A model generated the notes under the pieces. It saw only the letters and a list, made by a program, of their open reading frames with translations, did no database searches and was not told the origin of the DNA. A program made the translations under genes and the position numbers. From NCBI GenBank assembly GCA_946618265.1, contig CAMOLA010000058.1, positions 1 to 13,118 of the forward strand: a DNA stretch of 13,118 bases. The letters are read 5' to 3'. Numbering within the stretch: the first letter of the stretch is position 1; every line of letters begins with the position of its first letter. Below are positions 6,689-12,801 of the stretch, piece after piece. Origin of the DNA: an uncultured Eggerthellaceae bacterium. GTDB taxonomy: Bacteria; Actinomycetota; Coriobacteriia; Coriobacteriales; Eggerthellaceae.

Positions 6689-6799
6689 TCAGCAGTCCCC
6701 TTCATTGGGAAGACCTAGCTCGAGGTCGAGCCAGTGCGTGATGCGGGCCATGGCGATGCCGCAGTCGTAATCGATGGTGTTGGCGTTTGCTGCGTTCAT
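6689..6799 (-). CDS. Candidate 36-residue protein with possible leaderless mRNA
   Basis: A short frame on the minus strand, starting MNAANANTIDYDCGIAMARI and ending LGLPNEGDC. I do not recognise it. Two things favour a real gene. First, a hand count gives G or C at the third position in about 26 of 35 codons after the ATG, like the true genes here. Second, a perfect TATAAT (minus strand, 6811-6806) ends six bases before the ATG, so the mRNA would begin at or next to the start codon, the usual layout of leaderless genes in Actinobacteria. No ribosome site exists, consistent with that. It diverges from moeA across the 6812-6960 foldback. It could instead be the stump of a decayed gene. Confidence 0.4.
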   Translation of the reverse strand: MNAANANTIDYDCGIAMARITHWLDLELGLPNEGDC

Positions 6800-6805
6800 G
6801 GGCTG

Positions 6806-6833
6806 ATTATAAATGCGCGCGAGAGCGCACGTG
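6806..6833 (-). promoter_or_regulatory. Left-facing promoter in the 6812-6960 foldback
   Basis: Minus-strand TATAAT at 6811-6806 with CACGTG (6833-6828) at the -35 place, 16 bp apart. CACGTG is not a sigma-factor hexamer but is palindromic, so it could be an operator overlapping -35. Mirror image of the right-facing promoter. Confidence 0.45.
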
Positions 6834-6861
6834 CTGTGCATTTGCAACACGAGCTGCGTCG

Positions 6862-6894
6862 ACTGACCGAAGGGGAGACTCCCCAACGGTCAGT
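6862..6894. repeat. Palindromic element, copy 3
   Basis: Arms 6862-6877 and 6879-6894 around A6878, with 14 of 16 pairs (AA at 6885-6886 does not match). The flanking ACT pairs with AGT. Directly abuts copy 4. Confidence 0.85.
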
Positions 6895-6921
6895 GACCGA
6901 AAGGGAGTCTCCCTTTCGGTC
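6895..6921. repeat. Palindromic element, copy 4
   Basis: Perfect 13-bp arms around T6908, the core alone. This is the only copy whose flanks do not pair, and the only one in tandem with another. It therefore marks the element core as 27 bp. Confidence 0.9.
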
Positions 6922-6938
6922 CGTTGCGAAATGCGCGG

Positions 6939-6967
6939 CACGTGCGCTCTCGCGCGCATTGTATTAT
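6939..6967 (+). promoter_or_regulatory. Right-facing promoter towards moeA
   Basis: TATTAT at 6962-6967 preceded at 17 bp by the palindromic CACGTG (6939-6944). Transcription would start near 6974 and give a leader of about 40 bases before the moeA ATG. The upstream 23 bases are the same as those before the left-facing TATAAT, so both promoters would see the same regulator. Confidence 0.45.
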
Positions 6968-7013
6968 GAATGCTGATAGGTTGGGGTGTGGGCAACGGGA
7001 AATGGGGCTTAGG

Positions 7014-8225
7014 ATGCTCGAGGTCGTTTCGTTAGAAGATGCTGCGCGCTTGGTCGAAGGGCGATTCGGTCCGCTTTCGGTCGGCTTGGAGCGCGTGCCG
7101 CTTGCCGATGCCGTTGGCAGGGTCATCGCGCACGACGTCGTTGCGGTGGAGGGCGTGCCGCCGTTTGACCGGTCGACGGTCGACGGGTTCGCGGTGGTCG
7201 CCTCCGATACGTTTGGATGCTCGGATGCGCTGCCGGCGTTGTTGGAGCTGGCGGGAGAGGTCGAAATGGGCGCCGTGCCCGATAGGGCATGCGCACCGGG
7301 GTCGTGCGTGCGCATTCCCACGGGCGGTCAACTGCCCGAAGGCGCGGATGCGATCGTGATGCTCGAGTATTGCGAGGAATACGGCGACGGCACGATTGGC
7401 GTTGCGCGCGCCGTGGCGCCGGGGGACAACGTCGTGTACGAAAACGACGACGTGAAGCCAGGCGAGACGCTCATCGGAGCGGGTGCGCAGCTCGCGGCGC
7501 ATCATGTTGGCACGTTGGCAAGCTTGGGCAAGGTCGATTGCGAGGTTCGCCGTCCCGTGCGAGTTGGCGTCATCTCGACGGGCGACGAGATCGTGCCGGT
7601 CGATGCGACGCCCGTGGCTGCCCAGATGCGCGACGTGAACGCGCCGATGCTGGCTGCGGCTGCGGAATCGTGCGGCGCGCAGGTCGAGCGTTTTCCCATT
7701 GTGCCCGATGATTACGATGCGCTGCTGGCGACGGTTGGGCATGCGTTGGAGGTGTGCGACATGGTGCTCGTATCGGGCGGTTCGTCAGCCGGCCAGAAGG
7801 ACAACACCGCCCGCGTGCTGGCGGCGCTCGGCGAGATGCTGTTCCACGGGGTGGCCGTCAAGCCCGGCAAGCCCACGATGTGCGCCGATGTGGGCGGCAA
7901 GCCCGTGTTCGGTTTGCCGGGGCATCCGGTGGCGGCGTACTTCATGTTCCTCGAGCTGGTTCGCCCGCTTCTTGCGATTGAGTCGCACGTAACGGGCTCG
8001 TCGCTCATGCGGGCACGCTTGGCAGAAGGGGTGCCGTCTAACCACGGGCGAGCCGAGTTCGTGGGCGTGCGGGTCGAAAAGCGCGATGCCGAGTTCGTCG
8101 CCGTGCCCGTGCGCGGCAAGTCGGGCCTCATATCCCAGCTTAGCCGTGCTGACGGTTATATCGTGGTGGGCCGCAACCAGGAGGGTCTGGCAGCCGGCTC
8201 CGAGGTGGAGGTTCGTTTGTTCTGA
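7014..8225 (+). CDS. moeA: Molybdopterin molybdotransferase MoeA
   Basis: Inserts the metal into adenylylated molybdopterin in the last common step of Mo/W cofactor synthesis. At 403 residues it is close to the usual family length (about 400-410). Motifs are in order: PPFDRSTVDGFAV (49-61) with the conserved Asp57, GVISTGDEIV (185-194), DVNAPML, VSGGSSAGQKDN (253-264), KPGKPT (283-288) and GLPGHPVAAY (300-309), then the C-terminal beta-barrel domain ending GSEVEVRLF. Nothing essential looks missing. The start at 7014 is chosen because GGGG at 7004-7007 is properly spaced and the family begins right before the VSLEDAARL helix. An ATG at 7002 would add four residues. It is followed 76 bp later by a second, different moeA, separated by palindrome copy 5. 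Probably co-transcribed with it. Confidence 0.93.
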   Translation: MLEVVSLEDAARLVEGRFGPLSVGLERVPLADAVGRVIAHDVVAVEGVPPFDRSTVDGFAVVASDTFGCSDALPALLELAGEVEMGAVPDRACAPGSCVRIPTGGQLPEGADAIVMLEYCEEYGDGTIGVARAVAPGDNVVYENDDVKPGETLIGAGAQLAAHHVGTLASLGKVDCEVRRPVRVGVISTGDEIVPVDATPVAAQMRDVNAPMLAAAAESCGAQVERFPIVPDDYDALLATVGHALEVCDMVLVSGGSSAGQKDNTARVLAALGEMLFHGVAVKPGKPTMCADVGGKPVFGLPGHPVAAYFMFLELVRPLLAIESHVTGSSLMRARLAEGVPSNHGRAEFVGVRVEKRDAEFVAVPVRGKSGLISQLSRADGYIVVGRNQEGLAAGSEVEVRLF

Positions 8226-8239
8226 TTACCTGAGATGCG

Positions 8240-8274
8240 CACGGACCGAAAGGGAGTCTCCCTTTCGGTCCGTG
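8240..8274. repeat. Palindromic element, copy 5
   Basis: The longest perfect copy: 17-bp arms (8240-8256 and 8258-8274) around T8257. The flanking CACG pairs with CGTG. It lies between the two moeA genes, inside a likely operon, so it is more probably an mRNA hairpin than a full stop to transcription. Confidence 0.92.
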
Positions 8275-8301
8275 GTCGTTGGCTGGCGAAGGAGGGCTAA
8301 C

Positions 8302-10473
8302 ATGGCGTTCGAGTACTTGAGCAACGTGGAGTTGGAAGAAGCCGTCGACGGATTTCTGGCTGCATTGGAAGCGCGCGGGCTTGCGCCGCGTAGCGAGGTC
8401 GTGCCCGTGGGCGAGGCGCTCGGGCGCGTGACGGCCGAGCCGCTGTACGCGGCTATTTCGGCGCCGCATTACCACGCATGCGCGATGGACGGCATCGCGC
8501 TGGCGGCGTCCGTCACGTTTGGGGCGAGCGCGACGACGCCGGTGGTCGTGGCCCCGGAAGAGTACGTGGTCGTCGACACGGGCGATCCGCTGCCGCACGG
8601 GTGCGACGCGGTCGTCATGATCGAGGACGTCGTATACGCGGAAGGCGATAGCGCCGACGCCTTGGGCACGTGCCCGGTCACGCTGTACGCCGCCGTGGCG
8701 CCGTGGGGCAATGTGCGCCAGATCGGCGAGGACATCTGCGCCGGCGAGATGCTGCTCACCTCCAACGTGCGCATTCAGCCGGCGGCCATGGGCGCCATGC
8801 TGGCGGCGGGCGTGCAGGAGGTGCGCGTGGTGGCGCGCCCGCGTGTGGGCATCATCCCCACGGGCGACGAGGTGGTGGCGCCGAGCGCCCATCCGCAGCC
8901 GGGCGACGTGATGGAGTTCAATTCCACGATTTTCTCGGGCATGGTGCGCCAGTGGGGCGGCGAGCCCGTCGTGTATCCCATCGTGAAGGACAAGCCTGAC
9001 TTGGTGCGCGACGCGTTGCAGCGCGCTGCCGGCGAATGCGATGTCGTCCTGCTCAACGCTGGTTCGTCGGCGGGGCGCGATGACTACTCGTCGCGCGCCG
9101 TGGCCGCGGTGGGCGAGCTTTTGTACCACGGCATCGCCATCAAGCCGGGAAAGCCCGCCATCTTGGGATGTGCCGTCATCGAGGGAGCCGAGCCTGCGGA
9201 CTTCCAAGATGGAGGAGCGTCCGGTACGGGCGGTGGGGAAATGCGTCGAAGCGGTTCCGATGACGCTACGCTTTGCGAAGGCGTTTCGCCGTCGGCCCAG
9301 GCTGGCGGGGCGCGTAACGTTGCGGCGCCTTTCGCAGGGCAACCCGTTCGCGATGACTTGCTGGAGACAGACGACGCGGGGCGGCGTGACGCAACCGACT
9401 CGAACAGGCACGTTGCGGCCATCATCGGCGTGCCGGGTTATCCCGTGAGCGGCATCATCGTGGTCGAATCCCTGCTCAAGCCCATCATCGAGCGCTTGTA
9501 TGGCTGCGCGGCCGAACATGACCGGCTCATCGAGGCGACGCTTGCGCGTCCGTGCATGTCGTCGCTCAAATACCGGGAGTTCGTGCGCGTGCGGCTGGGG
9601 CGCGTCGGCGACAAGACGGTCGCCACGCCGTTGTCGCGCGGCGCGGGCGTGGTCACGTCGTTCGTGAAGGCGGACGGCATCATGGAGGTTCCCCAGAATG
9701 CCGAGGGCTACGAAGCTGGCCAGAAGGTGCAGGTTCGCCTCCTTCGCCCCTTCGAGGAAATCGAGCGTTCGCTCGTGGTCATCGGCAGCCACGATCCGCT
9801 CGTCGACGAGTTGGCGCAGCTCGTGCATGCGCGATGGCCCGAGCTTTCGGTGGCATCGACCCACGTCGGATCGATGGGCGCCATCGTGGCTGCCAAGCGC
9901 GGCGAGAACCATTGCGGCGGCATTCACCTGCTCGACGAGGCGACGGGCGCCTACAACGAGCCGTATCTGGAGAAGCATTTTCCCAAGGGCGGCGTACGCC
10001 AGGTGGAATGCGTCTATCGGCAGCAGGGCCTCATGGTGGCGCCGGGCAATCCCTTGGAAATCGAAACGCTTGCCGATCTCGCACAGCCGGGCCGCAGCTA
10101 TGTCAATCGTCAGAAGGGGTCGGGCACGCGTATCCTGGCCGATTACGTGTGCAAGCGCGATGGCATCGACACGGGCGCCATTTACGGATACGATCACGAG
10201 GAGTTCACGCATACGGCGGTTGCCGCGCTCGTCGAAGCGGGGTCTGCCGATGCCGGCATGGGCATCTATTCGGCGGCCAAGATGTACGGGCTTGGATTCG
10301 TGCCCGTATGCGAGGAGCAGTACGACCTGCTCGTGCCCGACTATGCGTGGGATACGCCTATGGTGCAAGCGCTGATCGAAACGCTGCGCAGCGACGAGTT
10401 CCGAACCCGCATGCAGCAGCTCGGCGGCTACCGCGTCGACCAGCCCGGACGCGTGCGCAGGCATTTCGTGTAG
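8302..10473 (+). CDS. MoeA fused to a periplasmic-binding-protein-like domain
   Basis: A 723-residue two-part protein. Residues 1 to about 480 are MoeA: HACAMDGIAL with Asp63, GIIPTGDEVV (183-192), NAGSSAGRDD (252-261), KPGKPAILG (281-289), GVPGYPVSG (376-384) and a C-terminal barrel ending QKVQVRLL. Residues about 490-715 form a PBP-like domain (SLVVIGSHDPLVDEL, STHVGSMGAIVAAKRGE, NRQKGSGTR at 602-610, GSADAGMGIYSAA), known from MoeA-PBP fusions and some molybdate-linked regulators. It has no signal peptide, so that domain works in the cytoplasm, perhaps sensing or delivering a ligand. Odd feature: residues 290-375 are a low-complexity Gly/Ser/Asp/Arg-rich insertion of about 80 residues inside the cofactor-binding domain. 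The start at 8302 has a strong AAGGAGGG (8289-8296). Second gene after moeA. Confidence 0.92.
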   Translation: MAFEYLSNVELEEAVDGFLAALEARGLAPRSEVVPVGEALGRVTAEPLYAAISAPHYHACAMDGIALAASVTFGASATTPVVVAPEEYVVVDTGDPLPHGCDAVVMIEDVVYAEGDSADALGTCPVTLYAAVAPWGNVRQIGEDICAGEMLLTSNVRIQPAAMGAMLAAGVQEVRVVARPRVGIIPTGDEVVAPSAHPQPGDVMEFNSTIFSGMVRQWGGEPVVYPIVKDKPDLVRDALQRAAGECDVVLLNAGSSAGRDDYSSRAVAAVGELLYHGIAIKPGKPAILGCAVIEGAEPADFQDGGASGTGGGEMRRSGSDDATLCEGVSPSAQAGGARNVAAPFAGQPVRDDLLETDDAGRRDATDSNRHVAAIIGVPGYPVSGIIVVESLLKPIIERLYGCAAEHDRLIEATLARPCMSSLKYREFVRVRLGRVGDKTVATPLSRGAGVVTSFVKADGIMEVPQNAEGYEAGQKVQVRLLRPFEEIERSLVVIGSHDPLVDELAQLVHARWPELSVASTHVGSMGAIVAAKRGENHCGGIHLLDEATGAYNEPYLEKHFPKGGVRQVECVYRQQGLMVAPGNPLEIETLADLAQPGRSYVNRQKGSGTRILADYVCKRDGIDTGAIYGYDHEEFTHTAVAALVEAGSADAGMGIYSAAKMYGLGFVPVCEEQYDLLVPDYAWDTPMVQALIETLRSDEFRTRMQQLGGYRVDQPGRVRRHFV

Positions 10474-10640
10474 CAGCGGCGAACGGGGCCGCGGGCGGGC
10501 GCTCGGTTTCGGCTTGCCTAAACGAGGCCAATGAAACTGTTGTCCGGTCGGTTCGGGCGGTCGTTGTGCTTCGGTCGGCACGTCATGCAGGCCCTTGCCT
10601 CTTCTGGGTCGGCTTCTGGCTCTTGTCTTCGCCACCGCAA

Positions 10641-10673
10641 AGGGACCGAAAGGGAGTCTCCCTTTCGGTCCCT
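10641..10673. repeat. Palindromic element, copy 6
   Basis: Perfect 16-bp arms (10641-10656 and 10658-10673) around T10657. The flanking AGG pairs with CCT. It is located 168 bp after the MoeA-PBP stop and before the ferredoxin promoter region. The rest of the 348-bp gap (10474-10821) shows nothing coding that I can support. Confidence 0.92.
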
Positions 10674-10739
10674 AAACGTTCGCCCTGGATACCCGTTTCG
10701 CGTCTCGGTAGCGCCCTTCACCTAATAGACGACCTCCAA

Positions 10740-10748
10740 TGCTAGAGT
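10740..10748 (+). promoter_or_regulatory. Possible extended -10 of the ferredoxin gene
   Basis: TGCTAGAGT with TAGAGT at 10743-10748, 74 bases before the ATG. It differs by one base from the birA TGCTAAAGT. A TTCACC at 10718-10723 is 19 bp upstream, so a -35 is doubtful. Confidence 0.3.
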
Positions 10749-10821
10749 TAAGAGGTACCATCGAAGTCAGAATACGCAGAAAGAGAGAGGCTGCGTGACG
10801 TGAGGACGAGAGGAGAAGAGC

Positions 10822-10992
10822 ATGGCAGCAACAGTGAATACGAGCGAGTGCATCGGATGTGGCGCGTGCGTGGATACGTGCCCGGTCGAGGCCATCGCGC
10901 TTGACGGCAACGTCGCCGTCGTCAACGAGGACGAATGCATCGATTGCGGTTCCTGCACGGGCGAATGCCCCGTCGAAGCAATCACCGTGTAA
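10822..10992 (+). CDS. 2[4Fe-4S] bacterial-type ferredoxin
   Basis: A 56-residue small soluble electron carrier of clostridial type. Two complete cluster motifs are present: Cys10, 13, 16 and 20-Pro (CIGCGACVDTCP) and Cys39, 42, 45 and 49-Pro (CIDCGSCTGECP). Length and symmetry are typical of the 55-residue family, with the pseudo-twofold repeat VEAIAL / VEAITV. Low-potential electron transfer to oxidoreductases is the expected role; the partner cannot be deduced. Start supported by AGGAG at 10811-10815, six bases before the ATG. It follows the MoeA genes at a distance of 348 bp and has its own possible promoter, so it is probably a separate unit. The C-x2-C flavoprotein at 886-1503 is another candidate redox partner in the window, but this is only a guess. 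Confidence 0.96.
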   Translation: MAATVNTSECIGCGACVDTCPVEAIALDGNVAVVNEDECIDCGSCTGECPVEAITV

Positions 10993-10997
10993 AAGGC

Positions 10998-11029
10998 AGT
11001 TTCGAAAACCCAAGTTTGTCTGGTTAGTG
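10998..11029 (+). repeat. Direct repeat unit a downstream of the ferredoxin gene
   Basis: First of two copies of a roughly 33-base sequence built from GTTTCGAAAACCC plus AAGTTTGTCTGGTTAGTG. It begins six bases after the ferredoxin stop. The second copy at 11063-11095 differs by one substitution in the core and one extra C. Confidence 0.8.
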
Positions 11030-11062
11030 GGCGCATGGGGTGCTTGTCCCCGTTCGCTCTAC

Positions 11063-11095
11063 GGTTTCGAGAACCCCAAGTTTGTCTGGTTAGTG
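11063..11095 (+). repeat. Direct repeat unit b
   Basis: Second copy, start-to-start distance 65 bases. The AAGTTTGTCTGGTTAGTG half is identical. The 5' half (GGTTTCGAGAACC) can form a short hairpin, and both copies are followed by a GCGC-type sequence. No ORF or T-run. The remainder of 11096-11200 shows nothing recognisable. Confidence 0.8.
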
Positions 11096-11200
11096 CGCGT
11101 GCATGTTGTCCAAACGTCCACGCTCATTTACAAGGTATTGCTGTCCTTAAGCCCTGTTTTGCCTGGCTGGCGAAGCAAGACATTTTATTAAGCCGTTTCA

Positions 11201-11281
11201 AAATTAGTGTACATTAGTTTGCCTCTAGAAAAACTGACCTGGGGTTTTACGGAAGCCAAGTCAACTAATGTACACTAATTT
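11201..11281. repeat. 81-bp island-flanking element, copy A
   Basis: Perfect 19-bp terminal inverted repeats (11201-11219 and 11263-11281). Each arm is built as ACTAAT-GTAC-ACTAAT, two hexamers ten bases apart. The core carries GACCTGG (11235-11241) facing CCAAGTC (11255-11261). Same orientation and same length as copy B at 12612-12692. It lies after the 3' end of the nuclease-like gene. Confidence 0.9.
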
Positions 11282-11353
11282 CCGCGATGGCCTCACACTG
11301 GGCCTTCCCCTATCTCCCAACCCTTCATGTAGCAATCCAGTGTTTGCAATCTT

Positions 11354-12547
11354 CTAAAGCTCAATCCAGCATTCGTGGACTTCTTGCGGGCCTTCATATG
11401 CTTTTAGCCCGCCTATAAATCGGCCAACTTGCACGTTGCGATCGTGTTTTCCCGGCAAAAAGGAGAGCATCATGCGGTGTCGCGCTTGGCTGAGGTCTCG
11501 CGATCTCAAAATTCGCTTCTGATGGGCCATGTCGCGGTGCGTCGACTGCTCGATGAGCGCGATGAGCTGTTCTACAACCTGGTCGAGTCCTCGATACGTG
11601 TACAAATCCTCTTTTATTACAGGGAATACGCGCAGTCCATCAACTGCAAGCTCTCGATTTCTCCGTATGTCGTCTACCGCTTTTGCGCGAACGCTGCCGA
11701 TCGATTGGTTCAATACCACCTGCGCTCGGTTTTGCTCGGGATGCATGCCGAGCTCGATTCCGGCTTGCGCAATAGAACGCAGGTCCAGGTGCACGAGACC
11801 ATCGTAGTTTACGCCGACGGGCGTGTTGGCAAATATGATGTCAGGCACGCGCGAGTCCTTTGCGCCGGGAAGCTCATGCTCGAAATCTATTCGCTCGTTT
11901 AGAATGAGCGGTCCGAGGTCATAGCCTAAATCGTCAATTGGCAATCGAAACAAGGCGGTTATGAGGGATTCTGTAGGTGACCAGGCGTTATCGTTGAGCA
12001 GCTTGAGTGTTGCACGTGCGGCGTCTATTCTGCGGATCCTTTTTGCGGAATCGAGGAAGCGCGCAATCTTGCTAACGCTCGTAAGCGGCTTGACTCTATA
12101 CGTGATGGTGCCGTTATAAGGATTTTCGGGGTCGCGACTAAAGCTGCCGCAAAGTTCGTGGCCCAACATGAGGTGCTCAATAGGATGCATTGACTCCGCA
12201 AGCTCTGCAAAAAGCAACTCAGGTCCGCTGACGGATAGGTTGCGATTTACCTTGATAAAGCTGTGTTCTGGGATTTCCTCGGTGTAGACAGTGCAGGTGA
12301 CTCCTTGCGTTCGAATGCGCGACGAAGCGCGTGGAACTGCGATATCCAGGGGCTTCTTAGTAAGGTGAATGGGAATACCCATCTCGTTTTCGATTTCGGC
12401 AAGGCGTAGTTTCGACCACCGCTTCTTGGGGTAGGGGTCGGGCTCTTCGACATCCGTTCTGCGATCGAGCGTGCGCCATCGTGACTTATCAGAGCGGAGA
12501 TAGCGGATGACGGCGAGGGCGGATTGTTTGTTGAGCGTCAATTTCAT
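11354..12547 (-). CDS. AbiEi/DUF559-like putative nuclease-fold protein of the island
   Basis: A 397-residue protein, function not proven. The middle (HELCGSFSRDPE 130-141; ARATLKLLNDNAWSPTES 177-194; GPLILNERI 212-220) and the end (PDIIFANTPVGVNYDG 235-250; DDIRRNRELAVDGLRVFPV 292-310) follow the pattern of the AbiEi-related proteins with a Vsr/DUF559 endonuclease-like domain that I know from Coriobacteriia. Glu193, Asp236 and Asp293/Arg298 fit that fold, but the usual E-x-D-G reads N-Y-D-G, so the catalytic Glu is replaced by Asn247. It is probably inactive or divergent. Base composition is near 45-48 percent GC in hand-counted lines versus over 70 percent in moeA, a sign of transfer. ATG 12547 is chosen by family pattern; no ribosome site is seen. 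The frame stays open to 12625 inside repeat copy B. Confidence 0.7.
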   Translation of the reverse strand: MKLTLNKQSALAVIRYLRSDKSRWRTLDRRTDVEEPDPYPKKRWSKLRLAEIENEMGIPIHLTKKPLDIAVPRASSRIRTQGVTCTVYTEEIPEHSFIKVNRNLSVSGPELLFAELAESMHPIEHLMLGHELCGSFSRDPENPYNGTITYRVKPLTSVSKIARFLDSAKRIRRIDAARATLKLLNDNAWSPTESLITALFRLPIDDLGYDLGPLILNERIDFEHELPGAKDSRVPDIIFANTPVGVNYDGLVHLDLRSIAQAGIELGMHPEQNRAQVVLNQSIGSVRAKAVDDIRRNRELAVDGLRVFPVIKEDLYTYRGLDQVVEQLIALIEQSTHRDMAHQKRILRSRDLSQARHRMMLSFLPGKHDRNVQVGRFIGGLKAYEGPQEVHECWIEL

Positions 12548-12611
12548 GGAGCGAGGGTACCATGGCTGATGCTGTAGCGTCCGTAAAGCTTGACAATTCC
12601 CCTCATTTTCA

Positions 12612-12692
12612 AAATAAGTGTACATTAGTTTGGCTCTAAATAAACTGACCTGGGGTTTTATGAAAGCCAGGTCAACTAATGTACACTAATTT
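12612..12692. repeat. 81-bp island-flanking element, copy B
   Basis: Terminal inverted repeats 12612-12630 and 12674-12692, one mismatch (A12616 against the usual T). The core has GACCTGG (12647-12653) pairing perfectly with CCAGGTC (12667-12673), and further TGGCT/AGCCA pairing. It lies 65 bp upstream of the nuclease-like gene start, in the place of its promoter, and next to the pckA terminator. Confidence 0.9.
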
Positions 12693-12694
12693 CT

Positions 12695-12749
12695 AAAAAA
12701 GGTCGCTGGACGCACATCGCCCCGCTTCGCCGAAACGAAGCGGGGCGAT
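12695..12749 (-). terminator. Terminator of pckA
   Basis: A perfect 14-bp GC-rich stem (12716-12729 with 12736-12749) and six-base loop, 52 bases after the pckA stop. On the minus strand a run of six T (12700-12695) follows 15 bases after the stem. That is later than ideal, so the stem is firm but the strength of termination is uncertain. Confidence 0.6.
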
Positions 12750-12801
12750 TATGCTGGCGCTTGTAGTTCAGGCTGCTATCCGACGGCCTTGAACCTGTTG
12801 C

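Larger units (their letters stand above)
6812..6960. repeat. 149-bp composite foldback with two nested palindromes
   Basis: Arms 6812-6834 and 6938-6960 are exact reverse complements over 23 bp. Pairing continues inward to 6848/6923 with two wobbles and one bulge, giving arms of 37-38 bases. The apex holds palindrome copies 3 and 4 in tandem, so the RNA or single strand would be a three-way junction. ATTAT occurs just outside both ends (6806-6810 and 6963-6967), a possible but imperfectly placed target duplication. Confidence 0.85.

Noticed and set aside
6455..6718. An 87-residue plus-strand frame between birA and the foldback
   Set aside because: No ribosome site, no recognisable motif. The part from the ATG at 6599 has some GC bias and might be a decayed gene piece, but this is too weak to list. 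The rest of 6436-6688 shows nothing I can support.
8086..8301. Upstream extension of the MoeA-PBP gene
   Set aside because: The frame is open but overlaps moeA and runs through palindrome copy 5; the strong AAGGAGGG before 8302 fixes the start.
8140..10635. An 831-residue open frame on the minus strand opposite the MoeA-PBP gene
   Set aside because: It is the antisense shadow of a high-GC gene: Arg/His/Ala-rich, no domain motifs, while the plus-strand frame has clear MoeA and PBP motifs.
842..10673. Palindrome copies as intrinsic terminators
   Set aside because: None is followed by a T-run on either strand, and one lies inside the moeA pair. The stems may still slow polymerase, so they are listed as repeats.
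842..10673. Palindromes as a CRISPR array
   Set aside because: The copies are kilobases apart with genes between, apart from one tandem pair with no spacer; no cas genes.
12548..12625. Longer start for the nuclease-like gene
   Set aside because: It would begin inside the 81-bp repeat copy B and add residues without family match; kept only as an alternative.
11201..12692. 81-bp elements as integron attC sites
   Set aside because: No integrase and no clear attC core pairing (RYYYAAC/GTTRRRY) at the right ends; the arms are built of ACTAAT hexamers instead.
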